From: Deroplatys truncata
Lineage: Eukaryota > Arthropoda > Insecta > Mantodea > Mantidae
NCBI GenBank assembly: GCA_030765065.1
Contig: CM060983.1
Location: 230,349,528 to 230,413,527, forward strand
Reading direction: 5' to 3'
Length of the DNA stretch: 64,000 nucleotides
The notes under the pieces are model-generated. The model worked only from the letters and a program-made list of their open reading frames with translations. It was not told the origin of the DNA and did not search any database. Below, piece by piece: positions 28,701 through 41,300 of the stretch; position 1 is the stretch's first letter, and each line of letters starts with the position of its first letter. Position numbers and translations under genes: made by a program.

Positions 28701-31384
28701 TATATGAATACTCACTTGCCCATATATATGGTGTATCTCATTGAGTATACTACATCAATACCCTCTTGCCCATATATATGGTGTATCACATGGAGTGTAC
28801 TACATCAATACTCACTTGCCCATATATATGGTGTATCTCATTGAGTATACTACATCAATACTCACTTGCTCATATATATGGTGTATCACATTGAGTATAT
28901 TATATGAATACTCACTTGCCCATATATATGGTGTATCTCATTGAGTATACTACATCAATACTCACTTGCCCATATATATGGTGTATCTTATTGAGTATAC
29001 TACATCAGTACTCACGTGCCCATATATATGGTGCATCACATTGAGTGTACTACATCAATACTCACTTGCCCATATATATGGTGCATCACATTGAGTATAT
29101 TATATCAATACTCACTTGCTCATATATATGGTGTATCGCATTGAGTGTACTACATCAATACTCACTTGCCCATATATATGGTGTATCACATTGAGTATAT
29201 TATATCAATACTCACTTGCCCATATATATGGTGTATCACATTGAGTATATTATATCAATACTCACTTGCCCATATATATGGTGTATCACATTGAGTATAC
29301 AATATCAATACTCACTTGCCCATATATATGGTGCATCACATTGAGTATATTATATCAATACTCACTTGCTCATATATATGGTGTATCGCATTGAGTGTAC
29401 TACATCAATACTCACTTGCTTATATATATAATGTATCACATTGAGTATATTATATCAATACTCACTTGCTCATATATGTGGTGTATCACATTGAGTATAT
29501 TATATCAATACTCACTTGCTCATATATATGGTGTATCGCATTGAGTGTACTACATCAATACTCACTTGCCCATATATATGGTGTATCACATTGAGTATAT
29601 TACATCAATACTCACTTGCCCATATATATGGTGTATCACATTGAGTATATTATATCAATACTCACTTGCTCATATATATGGTGTATCGCATTGACTGTAC
29701 TACATCAATACTCACTTGCCCATATATATGGTTTATCACATTTAGTATATTATATCAATACTCACTTGCCCATATATATGGTGTATCACATTGAGTATAT
29801 TATATCAATACTCACTTGCCCATATATATGCTGTATCCCATTGAGTATATTATATCAATACTCACTTGCTCATATATATGGTGTATCACTTTGAGTATAT
29901 TAAATCAATACTCACTTGCCCATATATATGGTGTATCACATTGAGTATATTATATCAATACTCACTTGCCCATATATATGGTTTATCACATTGAGTATAT
30001 TATATGAATACTCACTTGCCCATATATATGGTTTATCACATTGAGTATATTATATCAATACTCACTTGCGCATATATATGGTGTATCACATTGAGTATAT
30101 TATATCAATACTCACTTGCCCATATATATGGTGTATCACATTGAGTATATTATATCAATACTCACTTGCCCATATATATGGTGTATCACATTGAGTATAT
30201 TATATCAATACTCACCTGCCCATATATATGGCGTATCACATTGAGTATATTATATCAATACTCACTTGCCCATATATATGGTGTATCACATTGAGTATAC
30301 TACATCAATACTCACTTGCTCATATATATGGTGTATCACATTGCGTATATTATATCAATACTCACTTGCCCATATATGGTGTGTCACATTGAGTATACTA
30401 CATCAATACTCACTTGCTCATATATATGGTGTGTCACATTGAGTATATTATATCAATACTTACTTGCGCATATACATGGTGTATCACATTGAGTATATTA
30501 TATCAATACTCACTTGCTCATATATATGGTGTATCACATTGAGTATACTACATCAATACTCACTTGCTCATATATATGGTGTATCACATTGAGTATATTA
30601 TATCAATACTCACTTGCGCATTTCCATGGTGTATCAGATTGAGTATATTATATCAATACTCACTTGCTCATATATATGGTGTATCACATTGAGTATAATA
30701 CATCAATACTCACTTGATAATATATATGGTGTATCACATTGAGTATATTATATCAATACTCACCTGCTCATATACATGGTGTATCACATTGAGTATATTA
30801 TATCAATACTCACTTGCCCATATATATGGTGTGTAGATTGAGTATATTATATCAATACTCACTTGCCCATATATATGGTGTATCACATTGAGTATACTAC
30901 ATCAATACTCACTTGCCCATATATATGGTGTGTCACATTGAGTATATTATATCAATACTCACTTGCCCATATATATGTTGTGTCACATTGAGTATATTAC
31001 ATTAATACTCACTTGCCCAAATATATGGTGTATCACATTGAGTATACTACATCAATACTCACTTGCTCATATATATGCTGTGTCACATTGAGTATGTTAT
31101 ATCAATACTCACTTGCTCATGTATATATTATGTATCACATTGAGTATACTACATCAATACTCACATTTACACACACACATATATATATATGGTGTATCAC
31201 ATTGAGTATACTACATCAATACCCACTTGCCCATATATATGGTGTATCACATAGAGTATATTATATCAATACTCACTTGCTCATATATATGGTGTATCAC
31301 ATTGAGTATATTATATCAATACTCACTTGCTCATATATATTATGTATCACATTGAGTATACTACATCAATATGTACTTTTACAA

Positions 31385-31427
<43 letters not shown>

Positions 31428-31963
31428 TGTATCACATTGAGTATATTAGTTCAATACTCACTTGCCCATATATATGGTGTATCACATTGAGTATATTATA
31501 TCAATACTCACTTGCCCATATATATGGTGTATCACATTGAGTATATTATATCAATACTCACTTGCTCATATATATGGTGAATCACATTGAGTATACTACA
31601 TCAATACCCTCTTTCTCATCTATATGGTGTATCACATTGAGTATATTAGTTCAATACTCACTTGCCCATATATATGGTGTATCACATTGAGTATATTATA
31701 TCAATACTCACTTTCCCATATATATGGTGTATCAAGTTGAGTATATTATACCAATACTCACTTGCCCATATATATGGTGTATCACATTGAGTATATTACA
31801 TCAATACCCACTTGCCCATATATATGGTGTATCACATTGAGTTTATTGTATCAATACTCACTTGCCTATATATATCATGTATCACATTGAGTATAATATA
31901 TCAATACTCACTTGCTTATATATATGGTGTATCATATTGAGTATATTATATCAATAGTCACTT
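25717..31963 (+). repeat. B-type block, HOR1 copy 2
   Basis: Counterpart of 7,799-14,020. It lacks the two-monomer CATTAAGTAT segment and has two extra monomers near 28,930-29,030, with TATCTTATT, CATCAGTAC and TCACGTGCC variants. The TATCGCATT monomers recur at 29,137-29,687. One monomer at 30,617-30,628 has GCATTTCCATGG instead of GCATATACATGG. Confidence 0.83.
31388..31425. repeat. AT dinucleotide expansion (38 bp), HOR1 copy 2
   Basis: Nineteen AT units following ACAACGC. The homologous monomer in copy 1 has seven. The 24-bp difference accounts exactly for the change in offset from 17,918 to 17,942. Confidence 0.92.
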
Positions 31964-32991
31964 GCTCATATATATGTGGTGTATCGCATTAAATATATTA
32001 TAGCAATACTTACTTATTCATATATATGTGGTGTATCACAGGGAGTATATTATATCAATACTTACTTGCTCATATACATGTTGTGTATTACATTGAGTAT
32101 ATTATATCAACACTCACTTGCTCATATTATGAGGTGTATCACAGGGAGTATATTATATCAGTGCTTGCATGCTCATATACATGTGGTGTATCACATTGAG
32201 TGTATTATATCAATGCTTACTTGCTCATATACATGTGTATCACATTGAGTATATAATATCAATACTTTCTTGCTCATATACATGTGTATCACATTGAGTA
32301 TACTATATCAATACTTACTTGCTCATATACATGTGGTGTATCACATTGAGTATATTATATCAATACTTACTTGCTCATATACATGTGGTGTATCACATTG
32401 AGTATATTATATCAATACTTACTTGCTCATATACATGTGGTGTATCACATTGAGTATATTATATCAATACTTACTTGCTCACATACATGTGGTGTATCAC
32501 ATTGAGTATATTATATCAATACTTGCTCATATACATGTGTATCACATTGAGTATATTATATCAATACTTACTTGCTCATATACATGTGGTGTATCACATT
32601 GAGTATATTATATCAATACTTACTTGCTCATATACATGTGGTGTATCACATTGAGTATATTATATCAATACTTACTTGCTCATATACATGTGGTGTATCA
32701 CATTGAGTGTATTATTTCAATGCTTACTTGCTCATATACATGTGGTGTATCACATTGAGTATATTATATCAATACTTACTTGCTCATATACATGTGTATC
32801 ACATTGAGTATATTATATCAATACTCATTTGCTCATATACATGTGGTGTGTCACATTGAGTATATTATATCAATACTCACTTGCTCATATATATATATGT
32901 GGTGTATCGCATTGACTATATTGTAATAATACTTACTTGCTCATATATATGTGGTGTATTACATTGAGTATATTATATCATTACTCACTTG
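31964..32991 (+). repeat. C-type block, HOR1 copy 2
   Basis: Counterpart of 14,021-15,100, one 49-bp monomer shorter. Same ACAGGGAG, CATATTATGAGG and shortened CAATACTTGCTC variants. Confidence 0.84.
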
Positions 32992-33808
32992 CTCATATAT
33001 GTGGTGTATAATTTTGGGTATATTGTATCAATACTCACTTGCTCATATATGTGGTGTATCACTTTGGGTATAATATATCAATACTCACTTGCTCATATAT
33101 GTGGTGTATCACTTTGGGTATATTATATCAATACTCACATCTCATATATATGTGGTGTATCACAAGGATTATATTATATCAATACTCACTTGCTCATATA
33201 TATGTGGTGTATCACTGTGGGTATATTATATCAATACCCACTTGCTCATATATATGTGTGGTGTATCACATTCAGTATATTATATCAATACTCACTTAAT
33301 CATATATGTGGTGTATCACTTTGGGTATATTATAGCAATACTCACTTGCTCATATATATGTGGTTTATCACTTTGGGTATATAATATCAATACTTACTTG
33401 CTTATATATATGTGGTGTATGACATTGAGTATATCATATCAATACTCACTTACTCATATACATGTGGTGCATCACATTGAGTATATTCTATCAATACTCT
33501 CTTGTTTGTATATATGGTATATCACATTGAGTATATTATATCAATACTAACTTGCTCATATATGTGGTGTAATACATTGAGTATATTATATCAATACTAA
33601 CTTGCTCATATACATGTGGTGTATCACATTGAGTATATTATATCAATACTCACTTTCTCATATACAGGTGGTGCATCACATTGAGTATATTATATCAATA
33701 CTCTCTTGCTTGTATATATGGTATATCACATTGAGTATATTATAGCAATACTAACTTGCTCATATATGTGGTGTATCACATTGAGTATATTATATCAATA
33801 TTTATTTC
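32992..33808 (+). repeat. D-type block, HOR1 copy 2
   Basis: Counterpart of 15,101-15,915 at offset 17,893. The only difference I noted is TCACTTAATCAT at about 33,294 where copy 1 has TCACTTGATCAT at about 15,401. Confidence 0.84.
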
Positions 33809-36106
33809 CTCATATACATGTGTATCACATTGAGTATATTATATCAATACTTACTTGCTCATATACATTTGGTGTATCACATTGTGTGTATTATATCAAT
33901 ACTTACTTGCTCATATACATGTGTATCTCATTGAGTATATTATATCAATACTTACTTGCTCATATACATGTGGTGTATCACATTGAGTATATTATATCAA
34001 TACTTACTTGCTCATATACCTGTGGTGTATCATGTTGAGTATATTATATCAATGCTTACTTGCTCATATACATGTGGTGTATTACGTTGAGTATATTATA
34101 TCAATACTTAATTGCTCATATACATGTGGTGTATCACATTGAGTATATTATATCAAACTTACATGCTCATATACATGTGGTGTATCACATTGAGTATATT
34201 ATATCAATGCTTACTTGCTCATATACATGTGGTGTCTCACATTGAGTATATTATATCAATACTTACTTGCTCATATACATGTGGTTTATCACATTGAGTA
34301 TATTATATCAATACTTACTTGCTCATATACATGTGGTGTATCACGTTGAGTATATTATATCAATGCTTACTTGCTCATATACATGTGTATCACATTGAGT
34401 ATATTATATCAATACTTACTTGCTCATATACATGTGGTGTATCACATTGAGTATATTATATCAATACTTACTTGCTCATATACATGTGGTGTATCACATT
34501 GAGTATATTATATCAATACTTACTTGCTCATATACATGTGTATCACATTGAGTATACTATATCAATACTTACTTGCTCATATACATGTGGTGTATCACAT
34601 TGAGTATATTATATCAATACTTACTTGCTCATATACAAGTGGTGTATCACATTGAGTGTATTATATCAATGCTTACTTGCTCATATACATGTGTATCAAA
34701 TTGAGTATATTATATCAATACTTACTTGCTCATATACATGTGTGTCACATTGAGTATACTATATCAATACTTACTTGCTCATATACATGTGGTGTATCAC
34801 ATTGAGTATATTATATCAATACTTACTTGCTCCTATACATGTGGTGTATCACATTGAGTATATTATATCAATACTTACCTGCTCATATACATGTGGTGTA
34901 TCACATTGAGTGTATTATATCAATGCTTACTTGCTCATATACATGTGGTGTATCACATTGAGTATATTATATCAATACTTACTTGCTCATATACATGTGT
35001 ATCACATTGAGTATACTATATCAATACTACTTGCTCATATACATGTGGTGTATCACATTGAGTATATTATATCAATACTTACTTGCTCATATACATGTGG
35101 TGTATCACATTGAGTATATTATATCAATACTTACTTGCTCATATACATGTGGTGTATCACATTGAGTATATAATATCAATACTTACTTGCTCATATACAT
35201 GTGTATCACATTGAGTATACTATATCAATACTTACTTGCTCATATACATGTGGTGTATCACATTGAGTATATTATATCAATACTTACTTGCTCATATACA
35301 TGTGGTGTATCACATTGAGTACATTATGTCAATACTTACTTGCTCATATACATGTGGTGTATCACATTGAGTGTATTATATCAATGCTTGCTTGCTCATA
35401 TACATGTGGTGTATCACATTGAGTATATTATATCAATACTAACTTGCTCATATACATGTGTATCACATTGAGTATATTATATCAATACTTACTTGCTCAT
35501 ATACATGTGGTGTATCACATTGAGTATATTATATCAACACTTACTTGCTCATAAACATGTGGTGTATCACATTGAGTATATTATATCAATGCTTACTTGC
35601 TCATATACATGTGGTGTATCACATTGAGTATATTATATCAATACTTAGTTTCTCATATACATGTGTATCACATTGAGTATATTATATCAATACTTACTTG
35701 CTCATATACATGTGGTGTATCACATTGAGTATATTATATCAATACTTACTTGCTTATATTCATGTGTATCACATTGAGTGTATTATAGCAATACTTACTT
35801 GCTCATATACATGTGGTGTTTCACATTGAGTATATTATATCAATGCTTACTTGCTCATATACATGTGGTGTATCACATTAAGTATATTATATCAATACTT
35901 ACTTGCTCATAAACATGTGTATCACATTGAGTGTATTATATCAATGCTTACTTGCTCATATACATGTGGTGTATCACATTCAGTATATTATATCAATACT
36001 TACTTGCTCATATACATGTGGTGTATCACATTGAGTATATTATATCAATACTTACTTGCTCATATACATGTGGTGTATAAAATTGAGTATATTATATCAA
36101 TACTCA
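33809..36106 (+). repeat. C-type block, HOR1 copy 2, with extra tail
   Basis: Counterpart of 15,916-17,553 up to about 35,543. The following ~0.56 kb is present here and, in related form, near 40,580-40,735, but absent from copy 1. The tail includes ATAAACATGTGG and TACTTAGTTTCTC variants. Two extra monomers lie near 34,990-35,090, one with CAATACTACTTGC (one T short). Confidence 0.83.
34871..34881 (-). other. Exact U1-like match, HOR1 copy 2
   Basis: The same ATACTTACCTG variant as at 16,978, at the homologous position in the second HOR1 copy (offset 17,893), so it predates that duplication. Confidence 0.6.
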
Positions 36107-37130
36107 CTTGCCCATATATATGGTGTGTACATTGAGTATATTATATCAATACTCACTTGCCCATATATATGGTGTATCACATTGAGTATACTACATCAAT
36201 ACTCACTTGCCCATATATATGGTGTGTCACATTGAGTATATTATATCAATACTCACTTGCCCATATATATGTTGTGTCACATTGAGTATATTACATTAAT
36301 ACTCACTTGCCCAAATATATGGTGTATCACATTGAGTATACTACATCAATACTCACTTGCTCATATATATGCTGTATCACATTGAGTATACTACATCAAT
36401 ACCCACTTGCCCATATATATGGTGTATCACATAGAGTATATTATATCAATACTCACTTGCTCATATATATGGTGTATCACATTGAGTATATTATATCAAT
36501 ACTCACTTGCTCATATATATATTATGTATCACATTGAGTATACTACATCAATACTCACTTTTACACACACATATATATATATATATATATATGGTGTATC
36601 ACATTGAGTATATTAGTTCAATACTCACTTGCCCATATATATGGTGTATCACATTGAGTATATTATATCAATACTCACTTGCCCATATATATGGTGTATC
36701 ACATTGAGTATATTATATCAATACTCACTTGCTCATATATATGGTGAATCACATTGAGTATACTACATCAGTACCCTCTTTCTCATCTATATGGTGTATC
36801 ACATTGAGTATATTAGTTCAATACTCACTTGCCCATATATATGGTGTATCACATTGAGTATATTATATCAATACTCACTTGCCCATATATATGGTGTATC
36901 AAGTTGAGTATATTATACCAATACTCACTTGCCCATATATATGGTGTATCACATTGAGTATATTACATCAATACCCACTTGCCCATATATATGGTGTATC
37001 ACATTGAGTTTATTGTATCAATACTCACTTGCCTATATATATCGTGTATCACATTGAGTATAATATATCAATACGCACTTGCTTATATATATGGTGTATC
37101 ATATTGAGTATATTATATCAATAGTCACTT
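36107..37130 (+). repeat. B-type block, partial HOR1 copy 3
   Basis: Matches 12,899-14,020. About 150 bp is missing at the point equivalent to 13,167-13,290, so the CTGTATCAC monomer joins directly to one ending CATCAATACCCAC near 36,400. Contains the CA/AT compound run at 36,562-36,592. Confidence 0.82.
36562..36592. repeat. CA/AT compound run, HOR1 copy 3
   Basis: TACACACAC followed by a 22-bp AT run (36,571-36,592) inside a monomer, at the same site as the other AT runs. Confidence 0.88.
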
Positions 37131-37700
37131 GCTCATATATATGTGGTGTATCGCATTGAATATATTATAGCAATACTTACCCTCTCATATATATATGTGG
37201 TGTATCACAGGGAGTATATTATATCAATACTTACTTGCTCATATACATGTTGTGTATTACATTGAGTATATTATATCAACACTCACTTGCTCATATAATA
37301 AGGTGTATCACAGGGAGTATATTATATCAATGCTTGCATGCTCATATACATGTGGTGTATCACATTGAGTGTATTATATCAATGCTTACTTGCTCATATA
37401 CATGTGGTGTATCACATTGAGTATATTATATCAATACTTACTTGCTCATATACATGTGGTGTATCACATTGAGTATATTATATCAATAATTACTTGCTCA
37501 TATACATGTGGTGTATCACATTGAGTGTATTATATCAATGCTTACTTGCTCATATACATGTGGTGTATCACATTGAGTATATTATATGAATACTTACTTG
37601 CTCATATACATGTGTATCACATTGAGTATATTATATCAATACTCATTTGCTCATATATATGTGGTGTATTACATTGAGTATATTATATCAATTCTCACTT
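37131..37700 (+). repeat. C-type block, partial HOR1 copy 3
   Basis: Shortened counterpart of 14,021-15,100 with several 49/52-bp monomers missing. Retains the ACAGGGAG pair (37,208 and 37,311) and the CATATAATAAGG variant where other copies have CATATTATGAGG. Confidence 0.8.
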
Positions 37701-38518
37701 GCTTATATATGTGGTGTATAATTTTGGGTATATTGTATCAATACTCACTTGCTCATATATGTGGTGTATCACTTTGGGTATAATATATCAATACTCACTT
37801 GCTCATATATGTGGTGTATCACTTTGGGTATATTATATCAATACTCACATCTCATATATATGTAGTGTATCACAAGGATTATATTATATCAATATTTACT
37901 TGCTCATATATATGTGGTGTATCACTGTGGGTATATTATATTAATACCCACTTGCTCATATATATGTGTGGTGTATCACATTCAGTATATTATATCAATA
38001 CTCACTTGATCATATATGTGGTGTATCACTTTGGGTATATTATAGCAATACTCACTTGCTCATATATATGTGGTTTATCACTTTGGGTATATAATATCAA
38101 TACTTACTTGCTTATATATATGTGCTGTATGACATTGAGTATATCATATCAATACTCACTTACTCATATACATGTGGTGCATCACATTGAGTATATTCTA
38201 TCAATACTCTCTTGCTTGTATATATGGTATATCACATTGAGTATATTATTTCAATACTAACTTGCTCATATATGTGGTGTAATACATTGAGTATATTATT
38301 TCAGTACTAACTTGCTCATATACATGTGGTGTATCACATTGAGTATATTATATCAATACTCACTTTCTCATATACATGTGGTGCATCACATTGAGTATAT
38401 TATATCAATACTCTCTTGCTTGTATATATGGTATATCACATTGAGTATATTATAGCAATACAAACTTGCTCATATATGTGGTGTATCACATTGAGTATAT
38501 TATATCAATATTTACTTC
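37701..38518 (+). repeat. D-type block, partial HOR1 copy 3
   Basis: Counterpart of 15,101-15,915 at offset 22,603. Scattered base changes (TGTAGTGTATC, CAATATTTAC, TATTAATACCC, ATGTGCTGTATGAC) make it visibly more diverged from copies 1 and 2 than those two are from each other. Confidence 0.82.
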
Positions 38519-41300
38519 CTCATATACATGTGTATCACATTGAGTATATTATATCAATACTTACTTGCTCATATACATTTGGTGTATCACATTGAGTGTA
38601 TTATATCAATACTTACTTGCTCATATACATGTGTATCACATTGAGTATATTATATCAATACTTACTTGCTCATATACATGTGGTGTATCACATTGAGTAT
38701 ATTATATCAATACTTACTTGCTCATATACCTGTGGTGTATCATGTTGAGTATATTATATCAATGCTTACTTGCTCATATACATGTGGTGTATTACGTTGA
38801 GTATATTATACCAATACTTAATTGCTCATATACATGTGGTGTCTCACATTAAGTATATTATATCAATACTCACTTGCTCATATACATGTGGTGTATCACA
38901 TTGAGTATATTATATCAATACTCACTTGCTCATATACATGTCGTGTTTCACATTGAGTATATTATATCAATAATCACTTGCTCATATACATGTGGTGTAT
39001 CACATTGAGTATATTATATCAATACTCACTTGCTCAATACATGTGGTGTCTCACATTGAGTATATTATATCAATACTCACTTGCTCATATACATGTGGTG
39101 TATCATGTTGAGTATATTATATCAATGCTTACTTGCTTTATACATGTGGTGTATCACGTTGAGTATATTATATCAATGCTTACTTGCTCATATACATGTG
39201 GTGTATCACATTGAGTATATTATATCAATGCTTACTTGCTCATATACATCTGGTGTATCACATTGAGTATATTATATCAATACTTACATGCTCATATACA
39301 TGTGGTGTATCACATTGAGTGTATTATGTCAATGCTTACTTGCTCATATACATGTGGTGTATCACATTGAGTATATTATATCAATACTTACATGCTCATA
39401 TACATGTGGTGTATCACATTGAGTATATTATATCAATACTTACTTGCTCATATACATGTGGTGTATCACATTGAGTATATTATATCAATACTCACTTGCT
39501 CATATATGTGGAGTATCACATTGAGTATATTATATCAATACTTACATGCTCATATACATGTGGTGTATCACATTGAGTATATTATATCAATGCTTACTTG
39601 CTCATATACATGTGGTGTATCATGTTGAGTATATTATATCAATGCTTACTTGCTCATATATATGTGGTGTATCACATTGAGTATATTATATCAAACGTAC
39701 ATGCTCATATACATGTGGTGTATCACATTGAGTATAATATATCAATGCTTACTTGCTCATATACATGTGGTGTCTCACATTGAGTATATTATATCAATAC
39801 TTACTTGCTCATATACATGTGGTGTATCACATTGAGTATATTATATCAATACTTACTTGCTCATATACATGTGGTGTAACACATTGAGTATATTATATCA
39901 ATGCTTACTTGCTCATATACATGTGTATCACATTGAGTATACTATATCAATACTTACTTGCTCATATACATGTGGTGTATCACATTCAGTATACTATATC
40001 AATACTTACTTGCTCATATACATGTGTATCACATTGAGTATACTATATCAACACTTACTTGCTCATATACATGTGGTGAATCACATTGAGTATATTATAT
40101 CAATACTTACTTGCTCATATACATGTGGTGTATCACATTGAGTATATTATATCAATACTTACTTGCTCATATACATGTGGTGTATCACATTGAGTATATA
40201 ATATCAATACTTACTTGCTCATATACATGTGTATCACATTGAGTATACTATATCAATACTTACTTGCTCATATACATGTTGTGTATCACATTGAGTATAT
40301 TATATCAATACTTACTTGCTCATATACATGTGGTGTATCACATTGAGTATATTATATCAATACTTACTTGCTCATATACATGTGGTGTATCACATTGAGT
40401 GTATTATATCAATGCTTACTTGCTCATATACATGTGGTGTATCACATTGAGTATATTATATCAATACTTACTTGCTCATATACATGTGTATCACATTGAG
40501 TATATTATATCAATACTTACTTGCTCATATACATGTGGTGTATCACATTGAGTATATCATATCAATACTTACTTGCTCATATACATGTGGTGTATCACAT
40601 TGAGTATATTATATCAATGCTTACTTCGTCATATACATGTGGTGTATCACATTGAGTATATTATATCAATACTTAGTTGCTCATATACATGTGTATCACA
40701 TTGAGTATATTATATCAATACTTACTTGCTCATATACATGTGGTGTATCACATTGAGTGTATTCTATCAATACTTACTTGCTCATATACATGTGGTGTAT
40801 CGCATTAAGTATATTATATCAATGCTTACTTGCTCATATACATGTGGTGTATCACATTGAGTGTATTCTATCAATACTTACTTGCTCATATACATGTGGT
40901 GTATCACATTGAGTGTATTATATCAATACTTACTTACTCATATACATGTGCTGTATCACATTGAGCATACTATATCAATACTTACATGCTCATATACATG
41001 TGGTGTATTACATTGAGTATATTATATCAATACTTACTTACTCATATACATGTGGTGTATCACATTGAGTATACTATATCAATACTTACATGCTCATATA
41101 CATGTGGTGTATCACATTGAGTATATTATATCAATACTTACTTACTCATATACATGTGGTGTATTACATTGAGTATACTATATCAATACTTACATGGTCA
41201 TATACATGTGGTGTATCACATTGAGTATATTATATCAATACTTACTTACTCATATACATGTGGTGTATCACATTGAGTATGCTATATCAATACTTACCTG
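38519..41300 (+). repeat. C-type block spanning HOR1/HOR2 junction
   Basis: 49- and 52-bp C monomers. About 38,830-39,660 is an 828-bp segment not present between the matching markers of HOR1 copies 1 and 2. It includes monomers with altered linkers (GCTCAATACATG near 39,033, GCTTTATACATG near 39,136). The HOR2 unit begins near 40,736. From about 40,920 to 41,260, TACTTACTC and TACATGCTC monomers alternate, making a 104-bp dimer. Confidence 0.82.
41290..41300 (-). other. Exact U1-like match, HOR2 copy 1
   Basis: ATACTTACCTG at the C-to-D block join. The HOR2 copy 3 counterpart near 56,980 has ATACTTACTTG instead. Confidence 0.6.

Larger units (their letters stand above)
17554..36106 (+). repeat. 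HOR1 copy 2
   Basis: Second copy of the ~18-kb unit: A block, B block, C, D, C. It shares private variants with copy 1, for example ATAAGGTG at about 26,030 (8,211 in copy 1), GTTATGTCAA near 26,605 (8,786) and CTCTTATATA near 26,710 (8,901). Relative to copy 1 it lacks two monomers carrying CATTAAGTAT (7,961-8,060 region), gains two near 28,930-29,030, has an AT run 24 bp longer at 31,388, lacks one 49-bp monomer near 32,570 and gains two monomers near 34,990-35,090. It also carries about 0.56 kb of extra C-type tail (35,544-36,106) after the point where copy 1 stops. Confidence 0.85.
36107..40735 (+). repeat. HOR1 copy 3, partial (starts mid-unit)
   Basis: It begins inside the unit: 36,113 aligns with 12,901 of copy 1 (offset 23,212), both at a GGTGTGTA variant followed by ATTGAG. 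The offset becomes 22,603 by 15,196/37,799 and holds through the ATACCTGTGG marker (16,125/38,728). It then jumps to 23,431 at the TCAAAC marker (16,260/39,691), a gain of 828 bp. Near 40,620-40,700 it resembles the extra tail of copy 2 (35,590-35,670; shared TACTTAGTT variant), so it is probably more closely related to copy 2. The right edge is where HOR2 begins, within about 50 bp. Confidence 0.75.

Noticed and set aside
31388-31425. Separate microsatellite locus
   Set aside because: The AT run replaces the AT core of one monomer and is flanked by normal monomer sequence, so it is an internal expansion and not an independent locus.
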